Assembly (NCBI GenBank): GCA_003313425.1 | Contig: NHZP01000064.1 | Span: forward strand, 62,001 to 126,000 | DNA length: 64,000 bases | Direction: 5' to 3' | Origin: Pseudopyrenochaeta lycopersici | Lineage: Eukaryota > Ascomycota > Dothideomycetes > Pleosporales > Pseudopyrenochaetaceae | Shown: piece by piece, positions 46,326-58,259 of the stretch | How positions within the stretch are numbered: position 1 is the first letter of the stretch | Layout: the number at the start of each line of letters is the position of its first letter | Made by a program: the position numbers and the translations under genes | The notes under the pieces: generated by a model | What the model saw: only the letters and a program-made list of their open reading frames with translations | Told to the model about the DNA's origin: nothing | The model's database searches: none

Positions 46326-47845
46326 GCGCGTCTGAAGAAGGAACGAACTATGTGGCAGTTGTTGCTCACTTCCTGGACGAGAAGCATAAGTTGCAAACAG
46401 CTCTTCTTGACCTCCGGCCTCTAAAGGGCCCTCACACTGGCGAGAACATTGCGAAGGTGCTGTCGACGGTTATCGAGTCGTACAATATACCTGCTACCGT
46501 TGGCTTCTTCATGATGGACAACGCTAGCAATAACGACACATGTATTGAAGAGCTAGCAAAGCAGTATCCCACAGTCACGAAGCAGAGCCGCCTTCGATGC
46601 GTCGGCCATATACTGAATCTTATTGTCAAAGCTCTCCTCTTTGGGCAGGGTGTCAGCAAGCTGGAGAAAGAGCTCTGTGGCGCATCCGACGATGAGCGAT
46701 TTGAGATATGGAGGAAGCAGAGCTTTATCGGTAAGCTCCACAACTTCTGCGTGTGGATTAACCGGAGTGACCAGCGGTGGGAGCTTCTGAAACGGTATAT
46801 CCTGCAGGCGTACAATCAAGGCAGCATCGAACAACTCTACACTAGGTTATTGGTCGACGGCGGCGTCCGCTGGAACTCTGTGTATGCCATGATCGAGAGA
46901 GCTCTCAAGCTCCGCCACGCAATTGATCTATTCTTTCTCCACTATAACCATAGTGGTGAGGGATACGATATCTCACAGGATATAATTACCCCGCGTGATT
47001 GGGCTGATTTGGAGCACATCTTCCATGTCTTGAAACCATTTAAAGACCTGACCAAACGCATGGAAGGCCGGGCTAATAAAGCTGGCCTTGAAGGAGCACA
47101 TGGCTCACTCTATGAGACACTGGAGTCTCTTGATATCCTCTTTAAGAAGCTCCAGGAGGCTGGAAAGTTCGCAGACGATCACCCCGAGGAGGTTTCTGAA
47201 TACTATTCATGCGCCATTGATACTGCCCGCACCAAGCTTGAAGAATACTACACCCTTACGGATGCTACGCCAGCGTACCGATGCGCCGTTGCCCTGCATC
47301 CTGCGAACAAATTTACCTATTTCGAGCTCGAATGGAGTCATGAGAAGAAATGGATCGCTGAGGCAAAGCGGGTAGTGCAGGATGTGTACGCACGCTACGA
47401 GGAAGCAGCTGCGGAAGTAGATATAGCTGAATCAACACAAGAGGAGGATAATGAGGTTACTACTGATAGCGATACTGCGCTTGATCTTTTCCAGCAAGCT
47501 CGTAAGCGTCGTTAACGGCTCGCCGCTACTTCAGCGTCTATTGCGCGAGGAAGGAAGCGTACAAAACTCACCTCTGAGCTTGATGAGTTTATGGCTAGGT
47601 CTAATAAAGCAGATCAGGATGTCGAGGATCCTCTGGAGTGGTGGGTTCACCATGCATCTGATTACCCTGTGCTCTCTAAGATGGCGTTTGATTTGTTCAG
47701 TTGTCCGGCAATGAGCTCTGAGTGTGAGCGCGTATTCTCACAAACGAAGAAGGTCATCACAGATGAACGAAATCGCCTCAATTCAGACACTGTGGCAGCG
47801 ATCGAATGTCAAAAGCACCTTCTTCGAACCGGTATGCTTTCATAG
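46326..47845 (+). pseudogene. hAT transposase, N-truncated, one stop
   Basis: The reading frame enters from the breakpoint without an ATG and is open for 388 codons to TAA at 47,513-47,515. It continues in the same phase to TAG near 47,843-47,845. Typical hAT core segments are present: VVAHFLDEKHKLQTALL, FMMDNASNNDTCIEELA, LRCVGHILNLIVKALLFG and DGGVRWNSVYAMIERAL. The C-terminal dimerisation domain after the stop reads PLEWWVHHASDYPVLSKMAF and SSECERVFSQTKKVITDERN. The TAA probably derives from CAA (CpA to TpA). The BED finger and the first catalytic Asp region are lost with the N-terminus. The frame has normal codon use and few lesions, so this copy is younger than the element at 25,842. Confidence 0.85.
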
Positions 47846-47990
47846 GTCTATCATAGATTCAAAATCAGGAAATATCACCAAGTAATGTCAAGCAAGCAAG
47901 TAAAGTAAAGGATTCTCGTCAAGCAAGCAAGTAAAGTAAATGTTTTCATCAAGCAAGTAAAGTAAAGGGGTAGATTTTTACTTTACTTGC
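46326..47990 (+). mobile_element. hAT transposon, 5'-truncated, inserted in an ABC gene
   Basis: The right end is inferred at 47,990, where CTTTACTTGCTTG meets ABC coding sequence. Three copies of TCAAGCAAGCAAGTAAAGTAAA-like subterminal repeats lie at 47,887-47,970, two with CAAG doubled. The left end, the N-terminal third of the transposase and the other target-site copy are missing; the sequence joins the RecQ pseudogene near 46,325. It is a different hAT family from the element at 25,842. Confidence 0.7.
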
Positions 47991-50900
47991 TTGTTGGACA
48001 CACTGGACACGCACGGATTCACCGTCCAACCAAACTCGCTCATCAATTATCAGGGCATCACTCCACAAGAGATGTCGACAGCGTACAAAGGCGAGGCAAT
48101 TTACACTGCCGAAGTCGACAGCCATTTTCCAGAAGTTACCGTAGGAGACACACTCTACTTTGCTGCCCTCGCTAGAACTCCACGCAAAATCCCGGGAGGG
48201 GTGTCTAGGGATGAGTATGCCTCGCATCTCCGAGATGTCATCATGGCAATGTTTGGTATTAGCCACACACGCCACACACGCGTCGGTAACGACTTCGTCC
48301 CGGGTGTCAGCGGTGGCGAGAGAAAGCGAGTTTCCATCGCTGAGGCTGCTTTGTCGTACGCGCCTCTGCAGTGTTGGGACAACAGCACTCGAGGCCTTGA
48401 TTCTGCCAACGCTGTTGAGTTCTGCAGAACGCTGCGCACTCAATGCGATGTATTCAGGAGCTCCGCTCTTGTGGCCATATATCAGAGCCCACAAGCTGCG
48501 TATGATGTGAGTGATCATCATTTTTTCTGCGACAACATCTTTTTACACCGCACCCCCTCTCCCCCTTCCTTCGCCTCTTACACGACTCACTCTCACTTCG
48601 TGGCGTATAATAACACAGCCCGAGTAGCTTTTTGATAAGGTCACCGTCTTGTACCAGGGACAACAGATTTTCTTTGGAAGCACGCGAGATGCAAAAGCCT
48701 ACTTCGAAGGGCTAGGGTTCGAATGCCCAGAAAGCCAGACGACGCCCGACTTCCTTACCAGCATGACGAGTTCTTCTGAGCGTCGCGTTAAAGCCGGTTT
48801 CGAAAACATCGCACCGAGGACCCCTGTCGAGTTCGCACAAAGATGGCGGGACAGCACTGAGCGGCAAGAGCTTTTGAACCATATTGAGGCGTACAATCGA
48901 AGTCACCCGTTTCACGGAAGCGATGCGCAAGCTTTTGCCGACGCAAGGAAGCTGGAGAAGTCGAAGAACCAGCGCAGAAGCTCGCCTTACACTTTATCCT
49001 ACTGGGGCCAGATCAAACTCTGCATGTGGCGCGAGGTACTGAAGCTTCGGAACGATCCAAGCGTGCTGATCGCAATGCTTATCAACAACTTCTTCGAGGC
49101 TCTGATTCTGGCCAGCATCTTCTACAACTTATCACCAACAACCGCGTCATTCAACAAACGTGGCGCAGTCATTTTCATGATGGTGTTGCTGAACGGATTC
49201 GGTTCGATGATCGAGATCATGTCCCTCTACGCAAAACGTACTGTTATAGAGAAGCATAATCGCTATGCGCTCTACCATCCTAGCGCCGAGTCGGTTGCGT
49301 CGATGATCGTGGACTTGCCTAACAAGCTTCTGAACGCCCTATCGATGAATCTGACGTTGTATTTTATGGCTAATCTCCGACGCGAGCCTGGCGCTTTCTT
49401 CTTCTTTTTCCTGGTTTCGTTTGTCATGACATTGGCTGTAAGTGGAAAATCTATCCTTCGCATCAAAACAGTGCGTGCTGATTACCAAGCCAGATGAGCG
49501 CATTTTTCCGCTTCTTCGCCTCAATCACCAAAACGATATCTCAGGCGCTTGCGCCTTCCTCTATCATCTTACTTGTTCTAATTCTCTACACTGGTTTCGC
49601 GCTTCCTGTCGACTATATGCGTGGATGGATATCGTGGTTCCGTTGGTTGAATCGAATCTCGTACGGATTTGAATCATCTATGATTAACGAGTTCTACGGA
49701 AGAGAATTCGAGTGTTCGTCTTTTGTGCCGTCCGGTCCTGCGTACATCGGCATCAGTCCAAACCAGAGGGCTTGTGCTGTCAAAGCATCCGTGCCTGGAG
49801 AGTCCACCGTCAGCGGCACGGCCTACATCATGACTGCTTACTCGTACGAGCATAGTCACAAATGGCGCAACTTTGGTATCATCATCGGTATGACCGTCTT
49901 CCTGTACGCTTTACAGCTCTGGATGTCTGAGGTGGTGGCGTCCGAGCGGTCGAAAGGAGAAGTCCTTGTGTTCCGACGCGGCAAAATGCAGCAAGCCCAA
50001 ACAAAAGCTCTGCAGACTGACGAAGAAACCGGCCCTGCTCCCGCAGTGCTCGCTGAGGAGAGAAGTTGCGCCATGCAGTCTGACACGATCGTCCAGCGAC
50101 AAACTTCGATATTTCACTGGGAGGATGTCTGCTACGAGGTCATGATCAAGAATGAGCCCCGTGTCATCTTGAATCATGTTGACGGATGGATCAAGCCTGG
50201 CACCTTGACCGCTCTTATGGTGCGTTCGATGTTTGCGGTGCCCGCTTGGCACAAACATTTCTTTATTTACGCTAACCGAATGACAGGGCGTCTCGGGCGC
50301 TGGCAAGACCACCTTGCTCGATGTGCTTGCAAGCCGAACAACCACCGGTGTAATCTCGGGCAACATGCTGGTAGACGGAAGAGAGCGCGACTCTTCCTTC
50401 CAGCGCAAGACCGGTTACGTCCAGCAACAAGATCTCCATCTTCCCACAAGCACGGTCCGTGAGGCACTTGCATTCAGCGCTCTGCTGAGGCAACCTCCAG
50501 AGTATTCTCGCGAAGAAAGACTCCAATACGTCGACTACGTCATAGACCTGCTGAACATGGGACCGTATGCCGATGCTGTCGTTGGTGTTCCAGGCGAGGG
50601 TCTCAACGTAGAGCAGCGCAAGCGTCTGACTATTGGTGTTGAGCTCGCAGCTCGGCCAAAGCTCCTTTTGTTCCTTGACGAGCCGACATCTGGCCTAGAC
50701 AGTCAGACGTCATGGAACATATGCAATCTCATGGAAAAGCTGACCAAGAGCGGCCAGGCCATTCTTTGTACTATCCATCAGCCGTCAGCTATGTTATTCC
50801 AAAGATTCGATAGGCTCCTTCTGCTCGCCAAGGGCGGCAGGACAGTTTACTTTGGAGAGATTGGCAAGAACTCTCAGGTTATTCTCGGCTACTTCCGACG

Positions 50901-52305
50901 CAACGGCGGGCGGGACTGTCCAGCTGGGGCCAATCCTGCTGAACACATGTTGGAGGTCATAGGCGCTGCGCCTGGCGCACACAGCGATATTGACTGGCCA
51001 GCAATATGGAAAAACAGCAAAGAGTATGGAGAGGTCAAATGCGAGCTGGCAAACGTTCGGCAGCTAGTGAACTTACCATCTGCTGTCGCAGACTCAGGGC
51101 CATCGAGCTACAAAGAGTTCGCTGTGCCCTTCGCCACCCAATTGTTCCAAGTTGGCAAGAGGGTGTTCCAGCAGTATTGGAGGACACCTTCCTATATCTT
51201 CTCGAAGGCCATTCTCTGCATCTTCAACGTAAGTGCTGCCAAATCTACTAAAACAATAGATCTTTAGCTGACTGGCAGACCAGGCCTTCTTTATCGGGTT
51301 CTCGTTCTTCAAAGACGAGAACACAGTTCAAGGCCTCCAGAACCAGATGTTTGGTGTATTCATCTTCCTCTTCATTATCATCATTCTCATCACTCAGATT
51401 CTCCCATTATTCGTCGCTCAGAGAACTATGTATGAAGCGCGAGAGCGGCAATCCCGCAGCTATTCCTGGCAAGCGTTCATCCTTTCGCAGATCACGGTAG
51501 AGCTTGTGTGGAACACAGCGAGTCTCAACTGAAGCGTCTTCAACCACAATCAGGCGCTAACCAGGTGTTATAGGTCATGGCTTTCTTCTCGTTCTTTGTC
51601 TGGTACTACCCGATCGGCCTGCATAACAACGCGCAATAGACCGACACGGTCCACTCTCGGGGTTTTCTTACGTTTCTCATCCTGTTATCGTCATTCCTCT
51701 TCGCAAGCAGCTTTGGTCACATGCTCATAGCTGGTCTTGAATCTGAAGAGATCGCATCCTCGATTGCGACGCTCATAGGCATCATGAGTAAGTTGACCCC
51801 ATTCTACCTACACTGGTTGCTGTGGTCTAACATCTCCCAAGTGTACTCATTTTGCGGCATCCTTTCCAGCCCAACGGCTCTACCGCGCTTCTGGATCTTT
51901 ATGTACCGTGTCAACCCGTTCACATATCTCGTCTCTAGCCTTCTTTCGACAACGCTCGGCGGCGCTCCTGTTCACTGTGCAGACAACGAGTTTCAGCGGT
52001 TTCTAGCACCGAATGGACAGACCTGCGGCGAGTATCTTCAGGAGTACTTTTCGTCTGCCGGTGGCTATGTGAGCAACCCCGAGGCTTCAGGCAATGAGCT
52101 TTGTGGATACTGCCAACTGGCAAGCACGAATGACTTCTTGGCTGGGGTCAGCATAGACTATGGTAATCGCTGGCGAGACTGGGCGATTTTGTGCGTCTAT
52201 ATCGTCTTCAACGTGGCGGCAGCGGTGTTCCTGTATTGGTTGATGAGGGTGCCAAAAGACAAGAAGAAGACCGAAAAGGAGAAAGAAAGGTCTGATGGTA
52301 AGTAA
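47991..52305 (+). pseudogene. PDR-type ABC (ABCG) transporter, 5'-truncated
   Basis: Exons: 47,991-48,506, 48,628-49,437, 49,494-50,219, 50,287-51,228, 51,284-51,517, 51,574-51,787, 51,842-52,305 (1,301 codons plus stop, against about 1,450-1,500 for the family). Layout is NBD1-TMD1-NBD2-TMD2. NBD1 lacks Walker A but has [13 protein letters not shown] and the PDR-specific [16 protein letters not shown]2 has [21 protein letters not shown] and [11 protein letters not shown]. Introns are 54-121 nt; that at 51,518-51,573 has a GC donor with GCTAAC branch. A TAG at 51,637-51,639 interrupts TMD2 (after GLHNNAQ). The first 150-200 codons were lost at the hAT junction. Intact relatives pump azoles and other hydrophobic compounds out across the plasma membrane using ATP. 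The final GGTAAGTAA could hide a further intron. Confidence 0.88.
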
Positions 52306-53510
52306 CAGAGCCGCAGTCGTGTGTACCGCCTAGAGACTTTGTTTCAAGTTTTCGAGCCTTTCTGCTGCTTTTTGCTTTATCTTTCTTTCTATATTATTGT
52401 TCTCCTCTCCCCTTACTCCCTAGTGCCTGGCGGATCTGCACCTTGCTTGCAGAACGGAAGGAGGAAAAGAATAAGCAGAACATACGCTATTAATCTGTAG
52501 AGATATAAACACTTCGTGCGAAAATATGTACAGTCTTAGATGGACAGAGCTTGCGCACTTGCTCAAATCCTTCCATACTCGAAGGCATGAACCTATTGGA
52601 GTTGAGTTGAGAATATTAGCAGCTCAGCAACGGGCCTACTAACGTACATCCTAAGAGAGAGTCACCAGCTTCTGGATTCTTATCAGCACATGTACTTCTT
52701 CAACCATTTAATCATAATGCAAGTATGAGTGACCCGACGGTACTCTGTTTCAGTTGTTGGAGGATTAGGGCTCAATATAATGTCATTGATTCTATCCACA
52801 AATACTAAAAGATGAAATTAGTACAATATGAAGGTCGAACTCCGCTGCAATTGACAGCGGGGCGTTGTTCCCCCTTTACGGTCACAGAACAAAGGAGAAA
52901 CCCAAACATCCGAGGAGAGGTGCTCACATCCCCAGCGAACCTATTTGACGGTTGCTGACAAAAGAGAAGCCGGCGGGGTTTCGGATGGGATTGAGTTTCC
53001 GAAGAACCGTACGGACTACGAGATGTGTAGCGCGAAGATCTGGACCCTGGACGAAGCACGAACGGGTCGGAAAAGTTTGCATCGGCTAATTACTAACCTT
53101 GGTTTGTCGCAATGATCACTTGCGTAATAATACTTTACAGTTTCTCGCGCCTTCACGGTGACAAATCTCGAGCCTTGCAATCGAGCAACAGAGCAGTTGG
53201 GATAAGTCGAGATTTCCAGTACTGAGCAGGACCTCCAGACACTGATTCAATTGTGTGCAGGGCAGAAAGGTACAGAAATTACGCGCACGCAATACGCAGT
53301 CCCGCGAAGTCCAGGTGCATAATTTTAGTGTAACACTTGGCGAGAATAGTGCGCATGGCGGCTCGCGCTTACGAGACGGCATCTAAATATCTACGGAGGA
53401 CAGAAAGGAGATATCTCTCTACGCATTTTTGAGCTGACAAAGCCTTTGGGTTATCCTTCTCTGATCTTTCACTACCACACTTTTGCTATTGCGGAACAGA
53501 CCTACGATCT
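52306..53510. other. Intergenic region, 1.2 kb
   Basis: No convincing gene. It should contain the ABC 3' UTR (CT-rich to about 52,410) and the promoter and 5' UTR of the sterol reductase. Minus-strand frames at 52,805-53,059 and 53,116-53,382 have no family features. Confidence 0.6.
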
Positions 53511-55087
53511 ATGTCGCGAACCACCAGAGTCAAGCACAGGGCTGCCAACAATTCAGCCTCCGAGAATGAAAAGCTAAAAGCAAAAGAACAGCAGAATTGG
53601 GGCCCTACCGATACATCCGGAAAACATGAGTTTGGGGGTCCAATAGGGATGTCGGCCATGATAGTGGGGTTTCCGATGCTCATGTACTTCATGTGGATAG
53701 GAGCTGTCTTTTACGGCGGTCAAATTCCAGGACCGGCCACGGACGAAAGCTTCATCTCGTTTCTGAGACATCTATGGCTTCTTGTTAAAACGGAAGCTTA
53801 TCCTACCAAGCAAGCATGGTGCATTTACTGGACATTTGGACTCGCGCAGCTGGCCTTCTACGTTCTACTCCCTGGTGTCTACCGTAAGGGTCAGGCTCTA
53901 CCCCATCTAGGTGGAAAACAATTGGACTACTACTGCTCGGCTATGTGGTCCTTCTACACCAGTGTTGGTCTTGGGTTTGCGCTGCATTTTAGCGGTTACT
54001 TCAGACTAGACACTTTGATTGGCGAGTTTGGACCGATCATGAGTGTGGCAATCATCTCCGGGTTCCTCTGCTCTTTCGTTGCATACTTCTCAGCTATCGC
54101 CCGCGGCGCGACACTCCGTATGACTGGCAATCGCATCGTCGACTTCTTCATGGGCGCAGAACTGAACCCAAGGATGTTTGGTATCCTGGACTTCAAGATG
54201 TTGCTTGAGGTCCGCATTGCGTGGTTTATCCTCTTCTTTCTCGCCTTAAGCACATGCTTGAAGCAGTTCGAGGAATATGGTTATGTATCTGCACAGGCGT
54301 GGTTCTTGCTTTTGGCACAATATTTGTATGCGAGAGTATGTGCAAAAGGAGAGCACTTGATCATCACAACGTGGTAAGCCAACACACACTCTTCTAAATG
54401 CACGCTTGATCGCTCGCTGACTGTACGCAAACAGGGACATCTATTACGAGAAGGCAGGATTCATGATCATTTTCTGGACTATGGCTGGCGTGCCGTTTTC
54501 CTATGCTCATTCTGTCCTTTACGTCGCCAATCACGATCCCACCGAGTACCAATGGCCATGGTGGTTCGTCGTTCTTCTGATCGTTCCTTATCTTGGGGTT
54601 TATTACACCTGGGATACCTGCAACAGTCAAAAAAACCAGTTCCGGCAGGAAGAGCGAGGTGTGGTGGAAGAGCGGACCACATTTCCATACTTCAAATATG
54701 GTAAGATCCATAACCAGAGGGCAATTGAAACAAGTTACGGTAAAAAGCTGCTCTGCGATGGATGGTGTAAGTGCCCACCTACCTTTGGAATTTCACGCGT
54801 CCTAAACATTGGCAGACGGCAAGGCGCGCAAAATTCATTACTCCTGCGACATCTACTTCGCCATCAACTGGGGCCTCGTGACAGGCTTCATGTCACCATT
54901 CCCATGGTTTTACTCCGTTTTCTTCACCATCATGATCATACATCGTGCATTACGTGACAATGCGCGATGCCGCGAGAGGTACGGCAAGGCGTGGGACGAG
55001 TACACGAAAAGAGTGCCCTACATTTTCGTACCTGTAGGTCATGTTCAAGCTCATAGCAGTCTGCAGGAAGATACTAACGAAACATAG
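53511..55087 (+). CDS. erg4: C-24(28) sterol reductase, ERG4/ERG24 family
   Basis: Exons 53,511-54,373, 54,435-54,766 and 54,816-55,087 give 488 residues without a stop. Introns are 61 and 49 nt (GTAAGC...CAG; GTAAGT...CTAAAC...CAG), and splicing restores LIITTW-DIYYEK and [11 protein letters not shown]. About eight or nine hydrophobic segments run from residue 47 on. Family signatures are [15 protein letters not shown] (about 215-229), [13 protein letters not shown] and [14 protein letters not shown] (about 397-410), closest to ERG4 in my judgement. ERG4 reduces the C-24(28) double bond of ergosta-tetraenol with NADPH, the last step of ergosterol synthesis in the ER. It sits next to a PDR pump and near a P450, so it could be an accessory paralogue in place of the housekeeping copy. 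C-14 reductase (ERG24) is the alternative. Confidence 0.9.
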
Positions 55088-55318
55088 GGCATCTTCTGAG
55101 CTAGCACTTACAGATGGAACTTTCGCAACACTCCCAATCTTTTAATCCCAAGACGGACCCATTTCGTCTCTAGTGTAGGTCGTTGGTTGAAGACGAAACG
55201 GATGGGCACGTGGTGAGGGCGTTGCGGTCCCCAAACATAGAAGGAGGCATTATCTAAGAGGATCAGTGAGACTGATGTTTGTTACCCTTGTCGAAACATG
55301 ACAAAGAGCTTGGGCATA

Positions 55319-57442
55319 CCGAGGTTCCCCCCGTGACGCACCACCCCGCGTAACGCACCATCTGAACACCAAAACTCAGAACTAAATTGAGGCTATTAAG
55401 CCTCACACTATAGCTATTTTCGCAGTTTTTTTTGGTGGAGCGATTTATAAGGCCTCAAACTATCTATAGCTACTGGTATTTGATTGGAAGTTTGATTTTG
55501 CGGCCGCCACGTGACCAAACAGGCGGTAGGCCTGATAGAGCACCTGCAACCTCCTCACCACTACCAGGCCTCGCAACCTGCCTTTTTCTAGTAACAGCCT
55601 TTGCAGCAGTTTTAAGGCTGCTCTTATTTCCTTTTTGGGACAATTTGAGAGCTTGTTTGAGTCGTTTTGCAGCCTTGCGAGCAGCCTGTCTGGCGGCCCG
55701 ATCAGCTGCTTGCTCTGCCTTTTCCTTCTGCCTTAACAATCTGGCCTCAGCCCTAGCTACTCGCCTTGATTGAACCAACTCAGCCTTGGCCTTCCTTCTC
55801 TCCTTACGATGCCTAGCTGCTTCAAGCTTTTGACGTTGCTGCTCCTCCTCCTGGCGAGCTCTAGCCTCCTGGCGATTACGTGCCTCTTTTACTTTCCTGG
55901 GTGACCAGAATACTGTACTACTATGATAGTTCTTATCCTGCTGCAGTGGGAGGACCTTGCTCTGTTTCCTGCGCTTTCTCTCATAGATGAGGGCGTCTCT
56001 TATAGCTGCTACTTCGTGCTCAAGGATAGACTTTTTGGTGCAGATGTGGTGAAAGATCCTGCTGAGTTTTCTAGCCCCTTTATCCTCGCGATTTTTGACA
56101 ACGTGGCATACTAGCGCCTCTAGCTCCCTCCAATTCTCAGCACTTAGCTCTGAGGACTCACTATCGCTCATAGTTGCCTGGATAGCTAGCTTAGCTTTGA
56201 ATCTTTTGAGGATAACCTCAGGATTGAAGGGCGATAGGCCAGTTGCCTTAAAGGCCTTAAGGATAGTCTCCTTTTTAAATGAGGCTGCCCAGGCTGCTTT
56301 GAAGAAAGGATAGAAGTCTCTTTTGCTAATAGAAACTAGCCCCTGGCTTCTCTCTATGAACTGTGAGATCTCCTGTGAGTACGCTGATGAGAGAGGCTTG
56401 AACATGCCCACGTTAAGTGGCTGTAAGCTATGGGTTGAGTGAGGAGGATAGATAGCTAGGAGGATCTTGTTTTGGTCGCAATAGTCAATAAAATCCATAG
56501 AAACATGAGATCTATGGCCATCAAGGATGAGTAATCGATAGTAGGATCGAGCTTTTGCCTTGGTGTTGCGATCAAACACCTGTTTTAGCCATGCTAGGCC
56601 TATATCGTTGTTTGTCCATCCTGAGGGAGATGAGGTAAAGCGAGCTTGATTATTCTCAGGATCAAACTCTTGCAGCCAGCTGTCCTGGATTGAGGATGAG
56701 GCTGACTGAAATATCAGAGCAGGCTCTAGGGATGATCCATCCGCGCAGATGCAGGCTATTAAGGTAATCCACTCTCTGTTACCACCCTGGATGAAGGATC
56801 TATAGTTGCCCTGCTTATATAAGGTCTTACTGAATATCCTCTTTGACCTGCCTATTACTCCTAAAAGGAACCCCTTTTCGTCCATATTATACGTATGCTG
56901 AGCTTCTATCTCATATTGCTTAATCTTATTATCCAAAAGCTTAAAATAGAGGCTATACTTTGCTAAGGAATTAGCCTTGTGGCGGTTGTTATCTATACCA
57001 ACTGTATATTGAGAGATGAGATGGACGTTATGCCGCTTAACGAAGCGATCAACCTAGTGCTTTCCAATGTCCTTTTTAGCTATTTGAGATGCAAAGTTTC
57101 GAATTAAAGCCCTGGTAGGTGGTAGGCCTCGCTTAGTGAGCTGGATGATGTACAGGATGAGCTCCTTTTCCTGGTGTGGATGGAGATTTTGTTGGTTTTG
57201 AGCTTTGACCTCGCGCGAGGTGGATGTGCCTTGGCTGCGCCTTATCAGCGTTGTGTGCACAACACCATGCTTTCTAGCTATTTCCCTATAAGGAATATTA
57301 TCCCCAGGCCCTAAGGAGTTGATTTCTGCAAGCGCATCTTCAATTTTCCCCATATTGGTTGAGTTACGTGGCATTGAAAAGTTGGTGTTGCATGCTCGGA
57401 TGGTGCGTTACGCGGGGTGGTGCGTCACGGGGGGAACCTCGG
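55319..57442 (-). mobile_element. Complete Fot1/pogo DNA transposon
   Basis: The element is 2,124 bp with perfect 44-bp terminal inverted repeats (55,319-55,362 and 57,399-57,442; outer bases CCGAGGTTCCCCCCGTGACG), flanked by TA on both sides (55,317-55,318 and 57,443-57,444). It contains one intronless transposase gene on the minus strand. Identical ends and a nearly open gene indicate a recent insertion, between the sterol reductase and the P450. Confidence 0.96.
55470..57374 (-). pseudogene. Fot1/pogo DDE transposase, one premature stop
   Basis: ATG at 57,374; 634 codons to the stop at 55,470, interrupted once by TAG at 57,053-57,051 where TGG (KHW-VDRF) is expected. N-terminus: helix-turn-helix of the psq/CENP-B kind (NIPYREIARKHGVVHTTLIR). 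DDE_1 catalytic core: first Asp in YNMDEKGFLLG, second in LLILDGHRSHVS, and at the third position HSLQPLNVGMFKPL has Asn where Asp is usual. On the plus strand that Asn arises from one C-to-T change before A, like RIP. The C-terminus is a basic Ala/Arg/Lys-rich coiled-coil-like tail. Either the TAG or the Asn should prevent transposition by this copy. The coding strand is opposite to the sterol reductase. Confidence 0.9.
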
Positions 57443-58259
57443 TAGTGTTTCGGACCGAGTCCTGAAGATGTAAAAGCACGTACGTGCTGTGGTTCATGAC
57501 ATTCTTGCGTGAGCTAGGCTGGCCTATTCCTTCCTCGTAAAAGAAAATTCAGCCCTTTTCCCTATTTCTCGTAACAGAGGTGCACGGACACTTATATAAC
57601 GTAAATGAAATCAGTATGCCAGTCGCTAGAGGTATGGTAGACATCTACGTGCTAAAGTGCTCAAAGAACCGCTGGTTTTACAGCTATGTATAGTGTCAGG
57701 TGGAGTAATCAGACATCATGGAGGTAACAAACAGAGATCGGGGGTGAACTGTGCGGCTGATACGAGTCAAAACGTCAAGTTTACGAGTCATTCGAGAGTG
57801 GGAGCGTGGGGATCATAAAAGGGGGTAGGAAGACAGTCCAGAAGAAGGTCGTGCTGGATCCTTCGAGAGGGCAATGGGTATCATACGTCTTGAGAAAAAT
57901 TCTATTGTAGGTCTTGATGAGAATATCGAATACTGATGCGAGCCTGACACGGCGGTGTTGTTCGCACGTGCGCTTGTGAAGGTACTGGTAAGTAGAGAGA
58001 AGAAGGATGGGGTTCGAGGACTTGGATAGCAGTCGAGGCTCTGTGCTGTCAAGCAGTGGCGCGCAGGAAACTAAATGATACGGACGATCTCTTGTGGCCC
58101 TTGATCCAATAAGTGAGAGTTGACCCGGGCTATTCAGGTGTCGCGTGGGATGTGCAAATGAGAAATGATGGGACAGTACGAGTAGGCCCAACTGATGTTC
58201 GCATCGATCGTCCTTAAATATCTATTGGTCTAGCTCCTGGGAGCACGTTGTGAAATTGT
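57443..58259. other. Intergenic region
   Basis: Lies between the pogo element and the 3' end of the P450 gene. The minus-strand frame at 57,781-58,191 lacks family features. The DNA has no repeat structure that I can see. Confidence 0.6.

Noticed and set aside
57781..58191. 136-codon minus-strand ORF downstream of the P450
   Set aside because: No domain, no intron or composition support; probably chance.
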